Origin: Candidatus Aquicultor sp. | GTDB lineage: Bacteria > Actinomycetota > Aquicultoria > Aquicultorales > Aquicultoraceae | Length of the DNA: 64,000 nucleotides | Assembly (NCBI GenBank): GCA_036504445.1 | Contig: DASXVE010000017.1 | Coordinates: 1 to 64,000 of the forward strand | Reading direction: 5' to 3' | Shown: in pieces, positions 1-7,740 of the stretch | Layout of the letters: each line of letters starts with the position of its first letter | How positions within the stretch are numbered: position 1 is the first letter of the stretch | Notes under the pieces: model-generated | The model's database searches: none | What the model saw: the letters and a program-made list of their open reading frames with translations, nothing else | What the model was told of the DNA's origin: nothing | Position numbers and translations under genes: made by a program

Positions 1-293
1 GAAAGCCCAATCTGGAAAGTTGCCAACTTGGGGTTTCTGGACATCAGAGGCTAGATCGAGCAGGCGGGACAGCTCGCGCATGAAGGCAATCAGGCACTCC
101 CATAACCGCATGCCGACGGCCTGTGACCTGCAAACAGGCATTCAGCGAAGTCGACGTCCGGTGCTTAGGGGTCGCTCATAACACGAAGGTCACAGGTTGA
201 AATTCTATCCCCGCTCCCCTATGCTACAGAAAAGACAAGCTTTTCCAAAAGATTGTACTAGTTGCATTCATGATTATGGGAGGTGCTTTTTCA
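1..293. other. Left-edge stretch without an intact gene
   Basis: I see no complete gene here. The reading frame of the following DUF4097-like gene stays open leftwards to about 201 and encodes a hydrophobic stretch (VLVAFMIMGGAFSMLG) resembling a membrane anchor, but has no ATG, GTG or TTG start before 270. An ATG at 221 opens another frame that would need one frameshift to join it. Confidence 0.4.
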
Positions 294-1031
294 ATGTTGG
301 GCATGAATAGAGAAGAAATATACCGGAAAACTTTTTCCGTTGAACCGGAAACCGTTTTGAAGGTATACAACAGAAACGGAAATATTGACGTAAGTAGTTG
401 GGACCGCGATTACATAGAAGTAGTAGCTGCCAAGCAGAACAATTGGTTGAATAGATTTCTGAAAGAGCCGAGTATCGATGTAGTAACTGGTCGTGAATTT
501 GTTGTCCGGACTCAATGCAGTACGTTTTTATGCGGGGCGGTTCCCCTCCATAACCGCATCACAGTACCCAGGGGAGTGCAGGTCGCCTATTTGGAAACCT
601 CCACTGGAAAAATCAATGTGGCTAATGTCTCAGGGGATGTTGATGCCAAAACATCCACTGGCGCTATTCAAATCCAGAGAGCAGACGGGTTTGTAAGGGC
701 CGTAACCAGTACCGGTAGTATTGACATTACCGGGGTAAACGGGATTTACGAAGCACGAACTTCCACAGGTAATATCTCAGTAGAGGTTCAGGCTATCCGG
801 GATAACCTGGAGATAAAGACCAAAACCGGCAGTATCGCAGTTTTCCTTTCTCCAAGTATTGCTGCACAACTGGAGGCAAGCACCTCCAACGGAAAAATTA
901 CCTATGAAGATCTGCCTCTAACCGTAAGCCAATCAACTGATAAAAAGCTAATCGGAAAGATTGGAGAAGGCGGCGGTAAAATAGACATTAAAGCCTCTAC
1001 AGGCTCCATAAGCCTGAAGAAGCTGCACTAA
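294..1031 (+). CDS. DUF4097-like beta-repeat protein
   Basis: The protein is about 245 residues and built of short repeated beta units with the recurring core TSTG followed by I-x-V/I (STGKINV, STGAIQI, STGSIDI, STGNISV, STGSISL). This is the pattern of DUF4097/putative auto-transporter adhesin head domains, which form a right-handed beta-helix; no enzymatic residues are apparent. I chose ATG 294 because GGGAGGTG lies at 278-285 with 8 bases of spacing; ATG 270 in the same frame lacks a site. The codons before the start encode a membrane-like segment, so the original protein may have been anchored and lost its start by a frameshift. Cellular role is unknown. Confidence 0.6.
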   Translation: MLGMNREEIYRKTFSVEPETVLKVYNRNGNIDVSSWDRDYIEVVAAKQNNWLNRFLKEPSIDVVTGREFVVRTQCSTFLCGAVPLHNRITVPRGVQVAYLETSTGKINVANVSGDVDAKTSTGAIQIQRADGFVRAVTSTGSIDITGVNGIYEARTSTGNISVEVQAIRDNLEIKTKTGSIAVFLSPSIAAQLEASTSNGKITYEDLPLTVSQSTDKKLIGKIGEGGGKIDIKASTGSISLKKLH

Positions 1032-1169
1032 AACCTGTTTGGATAAGAATTTGCTTTTGCTGGGTCAAGTATAGCAATGTTCCGCCATGAGATTCAGCTA
1101 CATAAAGTACTGAGGGTACATAGCATGTATTCGGTCAACGAGCTGGAAAACTATTAGGAGGTATGCTGC

Positions 1170-1310
1170 ATGAGCGCTAAATGTGAAGATTGCCAGTTGC
1201 GACGCAAGGCGGAAAAGAACCCAAAATCAATTATTGGGCGATTGTGGTTCTGGCACATCAAGTGGTGTCCGGGATGGAAGGCCTACCAGGCCTCGTTGGA
1301 TAAAAACTAA
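1170..1310 (+). CDS. Small Cys/Trp-rich conserved protein, 46 aa
   Basis: A 46-residue ORF with a near-perfect ribosome site (AGGAGGT at 1156-1162, 7 bases before ATG). It begins MSAKCEDCQLRRKAEKNP with a CxxC pair and ends with a Trp-rich block containing LWFWHIKWCPGWKAY. The CxxC plus a later Cys suggests a small metal- or redox-binding protein, but I can assign no function. It is monocistronic as far as visible. Confidence 0.6.
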   Translation: MSAKCEDCQLRRKAEKNPKSIIGRLWFWHIKWCPGWKAYQASLDKN

Positions 1311-1369
1311 CTGGTTCATGGGTTGCAAGGCAAAAAGGCTTTCTTAGGGAAGAAGTTAGGGGGAGAAGA

Positions 1370-2098
1370 GTGAAACAAGAAACAATGATACAAGCCAGAA
1401 AAGAATCGCAAGCACCTACGACGGTACTAAAGTTCCTTCTCGTCTGCGGCATCCTCTCTTCGCTGTTTTATGTCGCTACCGACATACTCGCGGCAATGCG
1501 ATGGGAGGGCTACAGCTACACCAATCAAGCCGTAAGCGAGCTCAGCGCCATCGGAGCTCCGACACGACCGATGATAGTTCCTCTCTTCAGCGTGTACAAC
1601 GCACTCGTGATTGCGTTCAGCATAGGCGTATGGGGAGCGGCTGGCAAGAAGCGCTCTCTGTGTGTCGCGGCGATCATGCTGGTCGTGTACGCGGTCGTCG
1701 GTCAAGCGACGCTACTGTTCTCGCCGATGCACCTTCGCGGATCCGCGATGTCGGCCACCGATGTCGGCCACATCGTCCTCACCGCTTTGGAGGTTCTCTC
1801 GATAGTGCTGTTCATCGGGTTCGGGTCCGGTGTACGTGGGAAGGGTTTCCGTCTCTATTCGATCGGGACGATCCTGGTACTCATGGCTGCCGGGGCCGTG
1901 GTGGGTGCGCAGGCTCCGCAGATGACAGCGCAGGCTGCTTCGACGCCGTGGGCGGGAATCCTCGAGCGCGTGAACATCTACAGCACCATGCTATGGGTGC
2001 TCGTGCTGGCCGTTGCTCTGTTAAGAGCTAAGAAAGACTACATCCCAATCGAAGCCGGCGCCCAGAAAGGTTTGCCGGTGAGGGGGCTGGCCCGATGA
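1370..2098 (+). CDS. DUF998 family membrane protein
   Basis: 242 residues with about six hydrophobic segments; the first (FLLVCGILSSLFYVATDILA) is followed by the loop YTNQAVSELSAIGAPTRP, the family hallmark of DUF998 integral membrane proteins. The GTG start is preceded by AGGGGGAG at 1358-1365. The stop overlaps the next gene by four bases (ATGA), so the two are translationally coupled. Base composition is visibly richer in G+C than the flanking genes, which together with the tRNA fragment just downstream suggests transfer. Function unknown. Confidence 0.75.
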   Translation: MKQETMIQARKESQAPTTVLKFLLVCGILSSLFYVATDILAAMRWEGYSYTNQAVSELSAIGAPTRPMIVPLFSVYNALVIAFSIGVWGAAGKKRSLCVAAIMLVVYAVVGQATLLFSPMHLRGSAMSATDVGHIVLTALEVLSIVLFIGFGSGVRGKGFRLYSIGTILVLMAAGAVVGAQAPQMTAQAASTPWAGILERVNIYSTMLWVLVLAVALLRAKKDYIPIEAGAQKGLPVRGLAR

Positions 2099-2871
2099 AG
2101 AAGATCACTGCTTTCGTTGGATCTGCTCGTAAAAAGCACACGTACAAGGCCGTCCGTGAGTTCCTCGACAGGCTGGAGGCGCTTGGCGGGGTCGAGTCCG
2201 AGATCGTCGCTTTGAGCGACTACCGAATCGAGACGTGTAGAGGCTGTAGACTGTGCTTCGAGAAGGGCGAGGAGTTCTGCCCCTTGAAGGACGACCGGGA
2301 CGTGCTCATCGAGAAGATGATGGCGTCCGATGGCGTGATCTTTGCGTCGCCGAACTACTCGTTTCAGGTCTCCGCTACCATGAAAATATTTCTCGACAGG
2401 CTCGGCTTCGTGTTCCACCGCCCCCGCTTCCACGGTAAGACCTTCACGAGCATCGTCGCCCAGGGCATCTATGGAGGCCACAAGATCGTGAAGTACCTCG
2501 ACTTCGTAGGAGGAGGTCTCGGTTTTAACGTAGTGAAAGGCAGCTGCGCCACGGCTTTTGAGCCGATGACGGAGAAGGAACAACAGAAGCGGGACAAGGC
2601 TCTCGCCAAGCAGAGCAAGCGGTTCCATAAGCGACTATCGAAGCCGGCTAATCCCGTGCCCGGGCTGTTCGGGCTCATGGCGTTCAGAATGGGCCGGACG
2701 AGCATCAGGCTGGAGCTCGATGACAACTATCGAGACTACACGTACTACTCGGAACAGGGCTGGTTCGAGTCCGACTACTATTATCCAACCCGGCTGGGTG
2801 TGCTGAAGAGGTCGGCCGGCAGTCTCTTCGACTTGATCGGAGCCCGCATGTCGAAGGCAAGGGCCGGCTAG
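2095..2871 (+). CDS. Flavodoxin-family NAD(P)H-dependent oxidoreductase
   Basis: 258 residues. The N-terminal GSARKKHTYKA is the FMN phosphate-binding loop of NADPH-dependent FMN reductase/flavodoxin-like proteins; CRGCRLCFEKGEEFCPLKDD is the cysteine-containing insertion typical of iron-sulfur flavoprotein-like members; SPNYSFQVSATMKIFLDRLG is the second FMN loop. The C-terminal 80 residues are polar and include a Tyr-rich block. It probably reduces flavins or quinones in the cytoplasm; substrate cannot be told. Coupled to the upstream DUF998 gene by a four-base overlap. Confidence 0.75.
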   Translation: MKKITAFVGSARKKHTYKAVREFLDRLEALGGVESEIVALSDYRIETCRGCRLCFEKGEEFCPLKDDRDVLIEKMMASDGVIFASPNYSFQVSATMKIFLDRLGFVFHRPRFHGKTFTSIVAQGIYGGHKIVKYLDFVGGGLGFNVVKGSCATAFEPMTEKEQQKRDKALAKQSKRFHKRLSKPANPVPGLFGLMAFRMGRTSIRLELDDNYRDYTYYSEQGWFESDYYYPTRLGVLKRSAGSLFDLIGARMSKARAG

Positions 2872-2879
2872 GCGTGAGG

Positions 2880-2924
2880 CTGAAAATACCCGTGTCGGCG
2901 GTTCAAGTCCGTCTCTGGCCACCA
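2880..2924 (+). other. 3' part of tRNA-Phe(GAA): probable attachment-site remnant
   Basis: From 2880 the sequence reads as the right part of a tRNA: anticodon loop CTGAAAA (U33, anticodon GAA), 3' anticodon stem, variable loop GTGTC, T-arm GGCGG-TTCAAGT-CCGTC (five pairs, one G-U), acceptor strand TCTGGCC, discriminator A and CCA at 2922-2924. The bases 5' of the loop do not pair with it and no D-arm or 5' acceptor is present, so this is a fragment. Integrases commonly duplicate exactly this 3' portion. By orientation the inserted element would lie to the left. Confidence 0.75.
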
Positions 2925-3108
2925 CTGAATTCTTTGACCGTAACCCATTTTGAGTACAAACCGAAACTAGACATATTTGTAGCTTTGTAGAGCGATAATT
3001 CACGAGATTTAGTACGGTAATGCTTACGGTTTTGGATTGAAACAATTCTGGTAAGTTTCGTATTATTAAGCATCTTATGGCATAATAGTCAAAAAGGCAG
3101 GTGATAAA

Positions 3109-3333
3109 ATGCATGAGAAATTAACAGCGGTTTTCAAGAAATCTCCCTACGGTTATATCGGCTATGTTGAGGAACTTCCTGGAGTAAATACGCAAGGAGA
3201 AACGCTAAAAGAAGCAAAAGATAATTTAGTTGAGGCTGTTCAGCTTGTTCTTAAAGCAAATCGGCAAATGGCAGAAGAAGAGCTGGAGGGAGTCGAAATA
3301 ATAAAAGAGGAATTTGGGGAAATCATAGCTTGA
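3109..3333 (+). CDS. hicB: HicB-type antitoxin
   Basis: 74 residues with the partial RNase H-like fold of HicB: YGYIGYVEELPGVNTQGETLKEAKDNL contains the conserved ELPGxxTQGxTLxEA core. It neutralises HicA and usually represses its own operon. No separate DNA-binding domain is obvious in this short form. Ribosome site GGCAGGTG precedes ATG. The stop overlaps the toxin start (TTGA), giving coupled translation with antitoxin first. Confidence 0.85.
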   Translation: MHEKLTAVFKKSPYGYIGYVEELPGVNTQGETLKEAKDNLVEAVQLVLKANRQMAEEELEGVEIIKEEFGEIIA

Positions 3334-3515
3334 AACGAAAAGATCTAATCCGCTATCTAGAAAATAATGGATGTGTTTTCTTGCGTGAAGGTGCAAATCA
3401 TACCGTTTTTATAAGCCGAATCGAGAAGAAGGTCTCAACTGTTCCGCGTCACAAAGAAATCGATGAATATCTTGTCGTTAAAATCTGCAAAGACCTTGGT
3501 ATTCCAAAACCATAG
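3330..3515 (+). CDS. hicA: HicA-type mRNA interferase toxin
   Basis: 61 residues, the usual size. The double-stranded RNA-binding-like fold is recognised by the N-terminal KDLIRYLENNGC and the motif GANHTVF, whose histidine is the catalytic residue, then VPRHKEID. It cleaves mRNA when freed from HicB. The start is a TTG overlapping the hicB stop, which should keep toxin yield below antitoxin. Confidence 0.85.
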   Translation: MKRKDLIRYLENNGCVFLREGANHTVFISRIEKKVSTVPRHKEIDEYLVVKICKDLGIPKP

Positions 3516-3572
3516 ACCATTCAGCGAAACCTATCGTTAGTACAAGTCCTATCCGAGTCATAAATTGAATAT

Positions 3573-3600
3573 AAGTTAACCTCTCACCTGACACCTGCCT
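3573..3600 (-). repeat. Dispersed repeat, copy 1
   Basis: The reverse complement of this stretch matches 38254-38280 at 25 of 27 aligned positions (core CAGGTG-C-CAGGTGAGA, then GTTAACTT). It contains two CAGGTG units. Both copies lie in gene-poor joints of the window, as expected of a REP-like or miniature mobile sequence. Confidence 0.6.
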
Positions 3601-3710
3601 AAGATAGAAGCAATAGAAACTCAACCAATCAAACTGGTAATATCTGTATGAAGTTGGAATAAATGCGAATCCGGGGATGCATTTTTAGAGCGCATACGAA
3701 CATACAAGAA

Positions 3711-3738
3711 AGCCGCTTTGTAGAGCGGCTATTCTACT
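3711..3738 (+). terminator. Rho-independent terminator-like hairpin after hicBA
   Basis: AGCCGCT (3711-3717) pairs with AGCGGCT (3724-3730) around a six-base loop and is followed by a T-rich tract. It is 200 bases past hicA, so it could alternatively end a lost gene. Confidence 0.5.
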
Positions 3739-3930
3739 TTTTGGGTATTGTTACGGGATAAGGCTCAGCAAGCCAAGGCTCTATCTTAATGAGTATAGTG
3801 CGAAAGCAAAGAACATCACCCAGTTCCGCTTTTTAGGTAGATGACCGCTCAATTACTAAAAGCTTCGTATTATTTGGGAATGATGCTTATAATATCCAAT
3901 ATAGAAAAAGGAATCCGACGAGAGGGAACT

Positions 3931-4596
3931 ATGTCACAAGAGATAAAAACCATTAACGTAGGCGGAGTAAATTGCTTCCTCATAAAAACCGATAGCGGGT
4001 TTGTTCTGATTGACACCGGGGTGCTGGATAATCCGACCAGGCTTGAAAACGGACTGGAAAGCGCGGGCTGCAAGCCCGGTAATCTCAAGCTTATCATTCT
4101 AACCCACGGAGATTTCGACCACAGCGGCAATGCCGCCTATATTCGCGAAAAGTATGGTGCAAGAATTGCTATGCACGTGGGTGATACCGGCAAAGTTGAG
4201 CGCGGGGATCAGTCATGGGGCAACAAAGCCAAACCTGACAGATTTACGGTATTCGGCAAGATTATAAGTTTTATGGCACGGTTCTTCATCAAATCACAAG
4301 AGTTAGATCCCTTTAAGCCGGATGTAACTATCGATGAAGCTTTCGATCTTTCCGCATACGGGTTAGATGCAAGGATTCTGTATCTTCCAGGGCACACGAG
4401 TGGCTCAATCGGAATTCTGACAACAAGTGGTGATCTTTTCTGTGGCGACCTGTTCATGAATATGATCAAAGCAGATATCCATTTTTTAATCGACGACTTA
4501 GCGGCAGCAAATGTTAGCGTCGAAAAGCTAAAGAAGCTAAAGGTAAAAACCGTCTACCCGGGGCACGGTAAGCCATTCTCCTGGGACAGTTTCTGA
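3931..4596 (+). CDS. MBL-fold metallo-hydrolase
   Basis: About 221 residues from ATG 3931 (AGAGGGA a few bases upstream). Metal-binding motif THGDFDHSGN is the HxHxDH signature with Gly replacing the second His position pattern seen in many hydrolase subfamilies; further ligands are in GHTSGSIG, CGDLF and YPGHGKP. Known members are hydrolases of thioesters, lactones or phosphodiesters; the substrate here is not determinable. Possible starts at 3841 or 3883 would add a tail with no conserved features. It stands alone between the toxin-antitoxin pair and a broken gene. Confidence 0.8.
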   Translation: MSQEIKTINVGGVNCFLIKTDSGFVLIDTGVLDNPTRLENGLESAGCKPGNLKLIILTHGDFDHSGNAAYIREKYGARIAMHVGDTGKVERGDQSWGNKAKPDRFTVFGKIISFMARFFIKSQELDPFKPDVTIDEAFDLSAYGLDARILYLPGHTSGSIGILTTSGDLFCGDLFMNMIKADIHFLIDDLAAANVSVEKLKKLKVKTVYPGHGKPFSWDSF

Positions 4597-4721
4597 AGAA
4601 CAGCAAGTAAAAGGAGAATAAAACGATAAACATTGTTGACTATGCTTTTGTGGACCTCTGATGTTCCTCGCCCTCCATATTGCCCTCAGACGAAGCCTCG
4701 CAAAGGAGGTGAGAGAGTTGG

Positions 4722-5047
4722 ATGACACCTTGGTTACGGTATCTGATTGCCTTCGTCGTTGGTTGTCACGGGTTTACATACATCCCATTGGAATCCTAGT
4801 ACCCCGCACGCTCAAGGAGAGGAGAGGAAGCTCTTGGCTTCTTGGTAGCGCCATCACGGGTGACAGACTTAAAACGCTCGCGTTGGCTTTCCACGCCACT
4901 GCGGGAATCGTAATTCTTGCCTGCGCAGTTGCTATTGGATTTGCCCCTTCGATTCCAGGATGGTGGCGTCCGCTGGCCATCATTGGCGCGATCATCAGCC
5001 TGATCCTGCTCGTAAGTGCGATTGTATTTTCAGGAGCCTTCGGCTAA
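4722..5047 (+). pseudogene. Frameshifted small membrane protein
   Basis: From ATG 4722 the product begins MTPWLRYLIAFVVGCHGFTY, a natural-looking membrane segment, and stops at a TAG (4797-4799). The next frame continues without a break: RGSSWLLGSAITGDRLK, then two hydrophobic helices (TAGIVILACAVAIGFAP and AIIGAIISLILLVSAIVF) to a TAA at 5045-5047. One missing base near 4785-4797 restores a single protein of about 108 residues. A strong ribosome site (AAAGGAGGTGA at 4702-4712) precedes it. An alternative TTG start at 4718 in the downstream frame would replace the first helix with a polar segment, which I consider less likely. Confidence 0.65.
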
Positions 5048-5226
5048 CACCCAGGGCGACGGTGACTAATCGAATTGCAATAAACCTCTTTCTTGAAAGA
5101 CCATTGGGAAGAAAAGATTACTCTTGAGCTAGTCAAAGGTGCAGGGTCCATGGACTAAACATTTACAACACCACCGAACATAATAAAGGCACCGGTCTTG
5201 TATCCAGCTTTCGACTTATGTTCGGC

Positions 5227-5839
5227 TTATGGTTTCCGGTGGCTGCCATCACAAAATGGTTTATTGGAGCTTTTTCCGCAGCGGCAAAGCGTCACCCCCG
5301 TTTCTTATTTCATAGACTTTGCCATCGGCCGATTCAATCGGGATATTGCCTCTCATCCATAAGGGTCCCATATTGTGAACAGCAGTCTCAGGCAGCAGTA
5401 TTAGCCCTATAGAGGGTTCAAAGTCCGGTTCTATAGCTGCCCCGTCTTTATCCCAAGCTACCAGCCTTCCCGAAGGACACTCGCAAGCTTCCTCAATTGC
5501 CATTTGTCTGGCCTCCGGGCCGTCAGATCGCTCAGCCAGTTTCCATGTTCCGGCACTGCGATGGCAAAACTTAGCCCCGGCACAGAAGGTTTTGGCGTCA
5601 GTCAATTTTAGGTCTGGCCCTAATATTTCAGTGGCTTGCTCCAGGTATCCTCTCTGAACGGCAGTCTCGGTACCATCGAAGTTTATTTCCTTCTTTCCAT
5701 CCGTGGCACTGTCCATCGGTATCGGTACATATTCTCTGTTCCGAAAGAGGGACTCTCCCGACACAATATAGGGGCCGTTCTTTGTTACCTTAATTCTATA
5801 TTTGGTTTCTTTTTGAGCCTCGTTTTCTAATTCTGACAT
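5227..5839 (-). pseudogene. CDGSH iron-sulfur domain protein, frameshifted near C-terminus
   Basis: The open frame runs from ATG at 5839 and ends prematurely at 5261. The N-terminal two thirds contains FCAGAKFCHRSAGTW and EEACECPSGRLVAW, a first Fe-S binding part of CDGSH-type proteins. After YEIRN the frame enters a run of five G (C run 5295-5299 on the plus strand); dropping one base gives VTLCRCGKSSNKPFCDGSH followed by RKP and a stop at 5227-5229. This is the full CxCx(n)CDGSH motif with its three Cys and one His binding a 2Fe-2S cluster. The indel sits in a homopolymer, so a sequencing error is as likely as a mutation; if corrected the protein has about 203 residues. Confidence 0.85.
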
Positions 5840-6153
5840 TGTTTTACAATCTCCCTAAATAACAATTTCTTTATTAATAATTTTGCCGGCTTACCATGAA
5901 AATAAGAATTTGATTCACCTTCATAATCATACGTGATCGTAGTAAGTAGATATGCGAACTGACTAAATCAAGCCGAACACTTGGTAATGTGTTAAAACTC
6001 GAATCTGATGAATGATATATCCTAAGCAGAAATGTATAAGCACAATTGGTCCAAAGCCGAAGATTGCCCGATCCGGGGAGCACCTTAAATGATGACTTGT
6101 CAAAGCAAGCCTTAATCGCAATTATTCTAAACTTCCTATTAAACAAAAAAACC

Positions 6154-6182
6154 TTGACTGGCCGATGTAATAAATATAATAT
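6154..6182 (+). promoter_or_regulatory. Sigma70-type promoter of the ars operon
   Basis: TTGACT (6154-6159) and TAATAT (6177-6182) are separated by exactly 17 bases, a near-consensus promoter about 30 bases before arsR. Confidence 0.75.
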
Positions 6183-6198
6183 CAATATATATTGATAT
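6179..6198. promoter_or_regulatory. Palindromic ArsR operator
   Basis: A perfect 20-base palindrome (half-site ATATCAATAT) overlaps the last four bases of the -10 hexamer. Position and symmetry fit binding of the dimeric winged-helix ArsR product encoded immediately downstream, which would block RNA polymerase until metalloid binds. Confidence 0.7.
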
Positions 6199-6211
6199 AA
6201 ATAATGTTGAT

Positions 6212-6577
6212 ATGAGGTATGGTATGGAGAAGTGTTGTGTAAACGGAACAAAGGAATTCGAGAAGATAAAGGAGCTTTCCGAATATTTAAAGGTTATTGC
6301 AGATGTTAATCGCCTGCAAATCTTGTGCCTTTTAAGTAAAGGCGAGCGCTGCGTCTGCAATATCCATGAACCCCTCGGCTTACCTCAAAACCTTGCTTCC
6401 CACCACTTAAAAGAACTCCGAACGGCTGGCTTGGTCGATACCAGGCGCGAAGGAAGATGGATTTACTACAGCGTTAACGCTGAAAAGCTCGATTGTTTAA
6501 CAGATCTATATAATCAAGTAATTTTAGGAGGATTTAATGCAGATCAAAATCTTAGGAACGGGCTGCGCCAACTGTAA
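6212..6577 (+). CDS. arsR: ArsR/SmtB-family metalloregulator
   Basis: 121 residues (109 if ATG 6224 is used). The winged helix includes KVIADVNRLQILCLL, then ERCVCNI, the classical cysteine pair of the arsenite sensor helix (ExCVCxL), recognition helix LPQNLASHHLKELRTAGLV and wing RREGRWIYYSV. It should repress its own operon through the 20-base palindrome upstream. Its 3' end overlaps the next gene by 41 bases, and the ribosome site of that gene lies inside arsR. Confidence 0.9.
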   Translation: MRYGMEKCCVNGTKEFEKIKELSEYLKVIADVNRLQILCLLSKGERCVCNIHEPLGLPQNLASHHLKELRTAGLVDTRREGRWIYYSVNAEKLDCLTDLYNQVILGGFNADQNLRNGLRQL

Positions 6578-6770
6578 GAAGTTAGAGACAACTGCTAAGG
6601 AAGCCGTAAGTGAGCTTGGCATCGATGCAAGCATCGAGAAGGTCGAGGATATCAAAGATATTATGAGTTACGGTGTTCTCTCGACCCCCGGCCTTGTTGT
6701 TGACGGTGTGGTTAAGATAAGCGGCCGCGTGCCGAGTGTTGCTGACGTCAAAGCACTTCTGAAAGGATAA
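6537..6770 (+). CDS. Thioredoxin-like small redox protein
   Basis: 77 residues, the size of the 'redox-active disulfide protein 2' family. GTGCANCKKLE carries the CxxC active site and LSTPGLVVDG the cis-proline loop. Such proteins are regularly encoded between arsR and a DUF318 permease and may deliver reductant or bind the metalloid. Ribosome site TTAGGAGG lies inside the end of arsR. A degenerate copy of this gene start exists at 56063-56221. Confidence 0.85.
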   Translation: MQIKILGTGCANCKKLETTAKEAVSELGIDASIEKVEDIKDIMSYGVLSTPGLVVDGVVKISGRVPSVADVKALLKG

Positions 6771-6774
6771 CAAC

Positions 6775-7728
6775 ATGTGGCAAGATACAGTTAACTGGTT
6801 CACCTACAGCCTCCTGGGTTTTAGCAAAAGCTCCATAATTGGCGGTGCGATAAATTTCTTCATCTACGACATGGCAAAGATCCTCGTGATGCTTGCCGTT
6901 ATCATCTATGCTATCGCCATTATCCGCTCATTCTTACCGGCAGAGAAGGTCAAGGCTGTTCTTAGCAATAAAAGCGAATATGTGGGCAATGTCCTTGCGG
7001 CGTTTTTTGGAATTGTTACTCCCTTTTGCTCCTGTTCGGCAGTGCCGCTCTTTATTGGCTTCATTGAAGCGGGTATCCCGCTTGGCGTGACCTTCTCGTT
7101 TTTAGTCGCCTCGCCGATGATCAATGAAATCGCTCTCGGCATGCTCTGGAGCTTGTTTGGTTGGAAGGTTGCACTGATCTATATCGGATCTGGTCTTCTG
7201 ATTGCTATTGTTTCAGGCATCATTATCGGCAGGCTTGGCCTTGAGAATTGGGTCGAGGATTTTGTCTACCAGGTGAAGGTTGGTAGGAGCGTAACAGAGG
7301 CAGCCAAGCTTACTTGGAAGATTCGCTCCGATGACTCCTTAGCTTACACCAAAGATCTGGTAAAAAAGGTTGCGCCCTACATTGCCCTCGGTGTAGGCAT
7401 CGGTGCATTTATTCATGGTTATGTACCGGCAGATTTTCTGACTCACATTGCAGCAAAGGCGAATCCATTAGCAGTGCCGCTTGTTGTTCTACTCGGTGTG
7501 CCGCTTTATTCAAACGCTGCCGGCACTATCCCTATTGTTACCGAGCTCGTCGGCAAAGGTGTTCCGATGGGCACGGCCTTGGCGTTTATGATGTCAGTGA
7601 CCGCCTTAAGCCTGCCGGAAGCGATTATTTTGCGTAAAGTATTAAAGAAGCCGCTTCTTGCGACGTTTTTTGCGACGGTTGCCGTTGCCATCATCTTTAC
7701 CGGATACTTGTTTAACTTAGTTATTTAA
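6775..7728 (+). CDS. DUF318/ArsP-type permease
   Basis: 317 residues with about eight membrane segments. The signature TPFCSCSAVPLFIGF followed by GVTFSFLVASPMINEIALG is that of the YraQ/ArsP family, some of which export trivalent organoarsenicals. A second half-repeat contains GVPLYSNAAGTIPIV. Position after arsR and the thioredoxin-like gene supports a metalloid efflux role, but the exact substrate is an inference. Spacing to the previous gene is four bases. Confidence 0.85.
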   Translation: MWQDTVNWFTYSLLGFSKSSIIGGAINFFIYDMAKILVMLAVIIYAIAIIRSFLPAEKVKAVLSNKSEYVGNVLAAFFGIVTPFCSCSAVPLFIGFIEAGIPLGVTFSFLVASPMINEIALGMLWSLFGWKVALIYIGSGLLIAIVSGIIIGRLGLENWVEDFVYQVKVGRSVTEAAKLTWKIRSDDSLAYTKDLVKKVAPYIALGVGIGAFIHGYVPADFLTHIAAKANPLAVPLVVLLGVPLYSNAAGTIPIVTELVGKGVPMGTALAFMMSVTALSLPEAIILRKVLKKPLLATFFATVAVAIIFTGYLFNLVI

Positions 7729-7740
7729 GAGGATTTAATT

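Larger units (their letters stand above)
3516..3930. other. Intergenic stretch after hicBA
   Basis: No gene found. It holds a 28-base dispersed repeat (3573-3600) and a hairpin terminator (3711-3730). An open frame continuous with the MBL gene begins at 3841 but lacks a ribosome site and encodes no recognisable domain there. Confidence 0.5.
5840..6211. other. Divergent intergenic region before ars operon
   Basis: No gene seen. It carries the ars promoter and operator at its right end (6154-6198). The rest is A+T-rich and contains no recognisable RNA. Confidence 0.5.

Noticed and set aside
1501-2031. 176-codon Arg/His-rich ORF inside the DUF998 gene
   Set aside because: Composition is typical of a shadow frame in G+C-rich DNA; the DUF998 frame has the membrane pattern and coupling.
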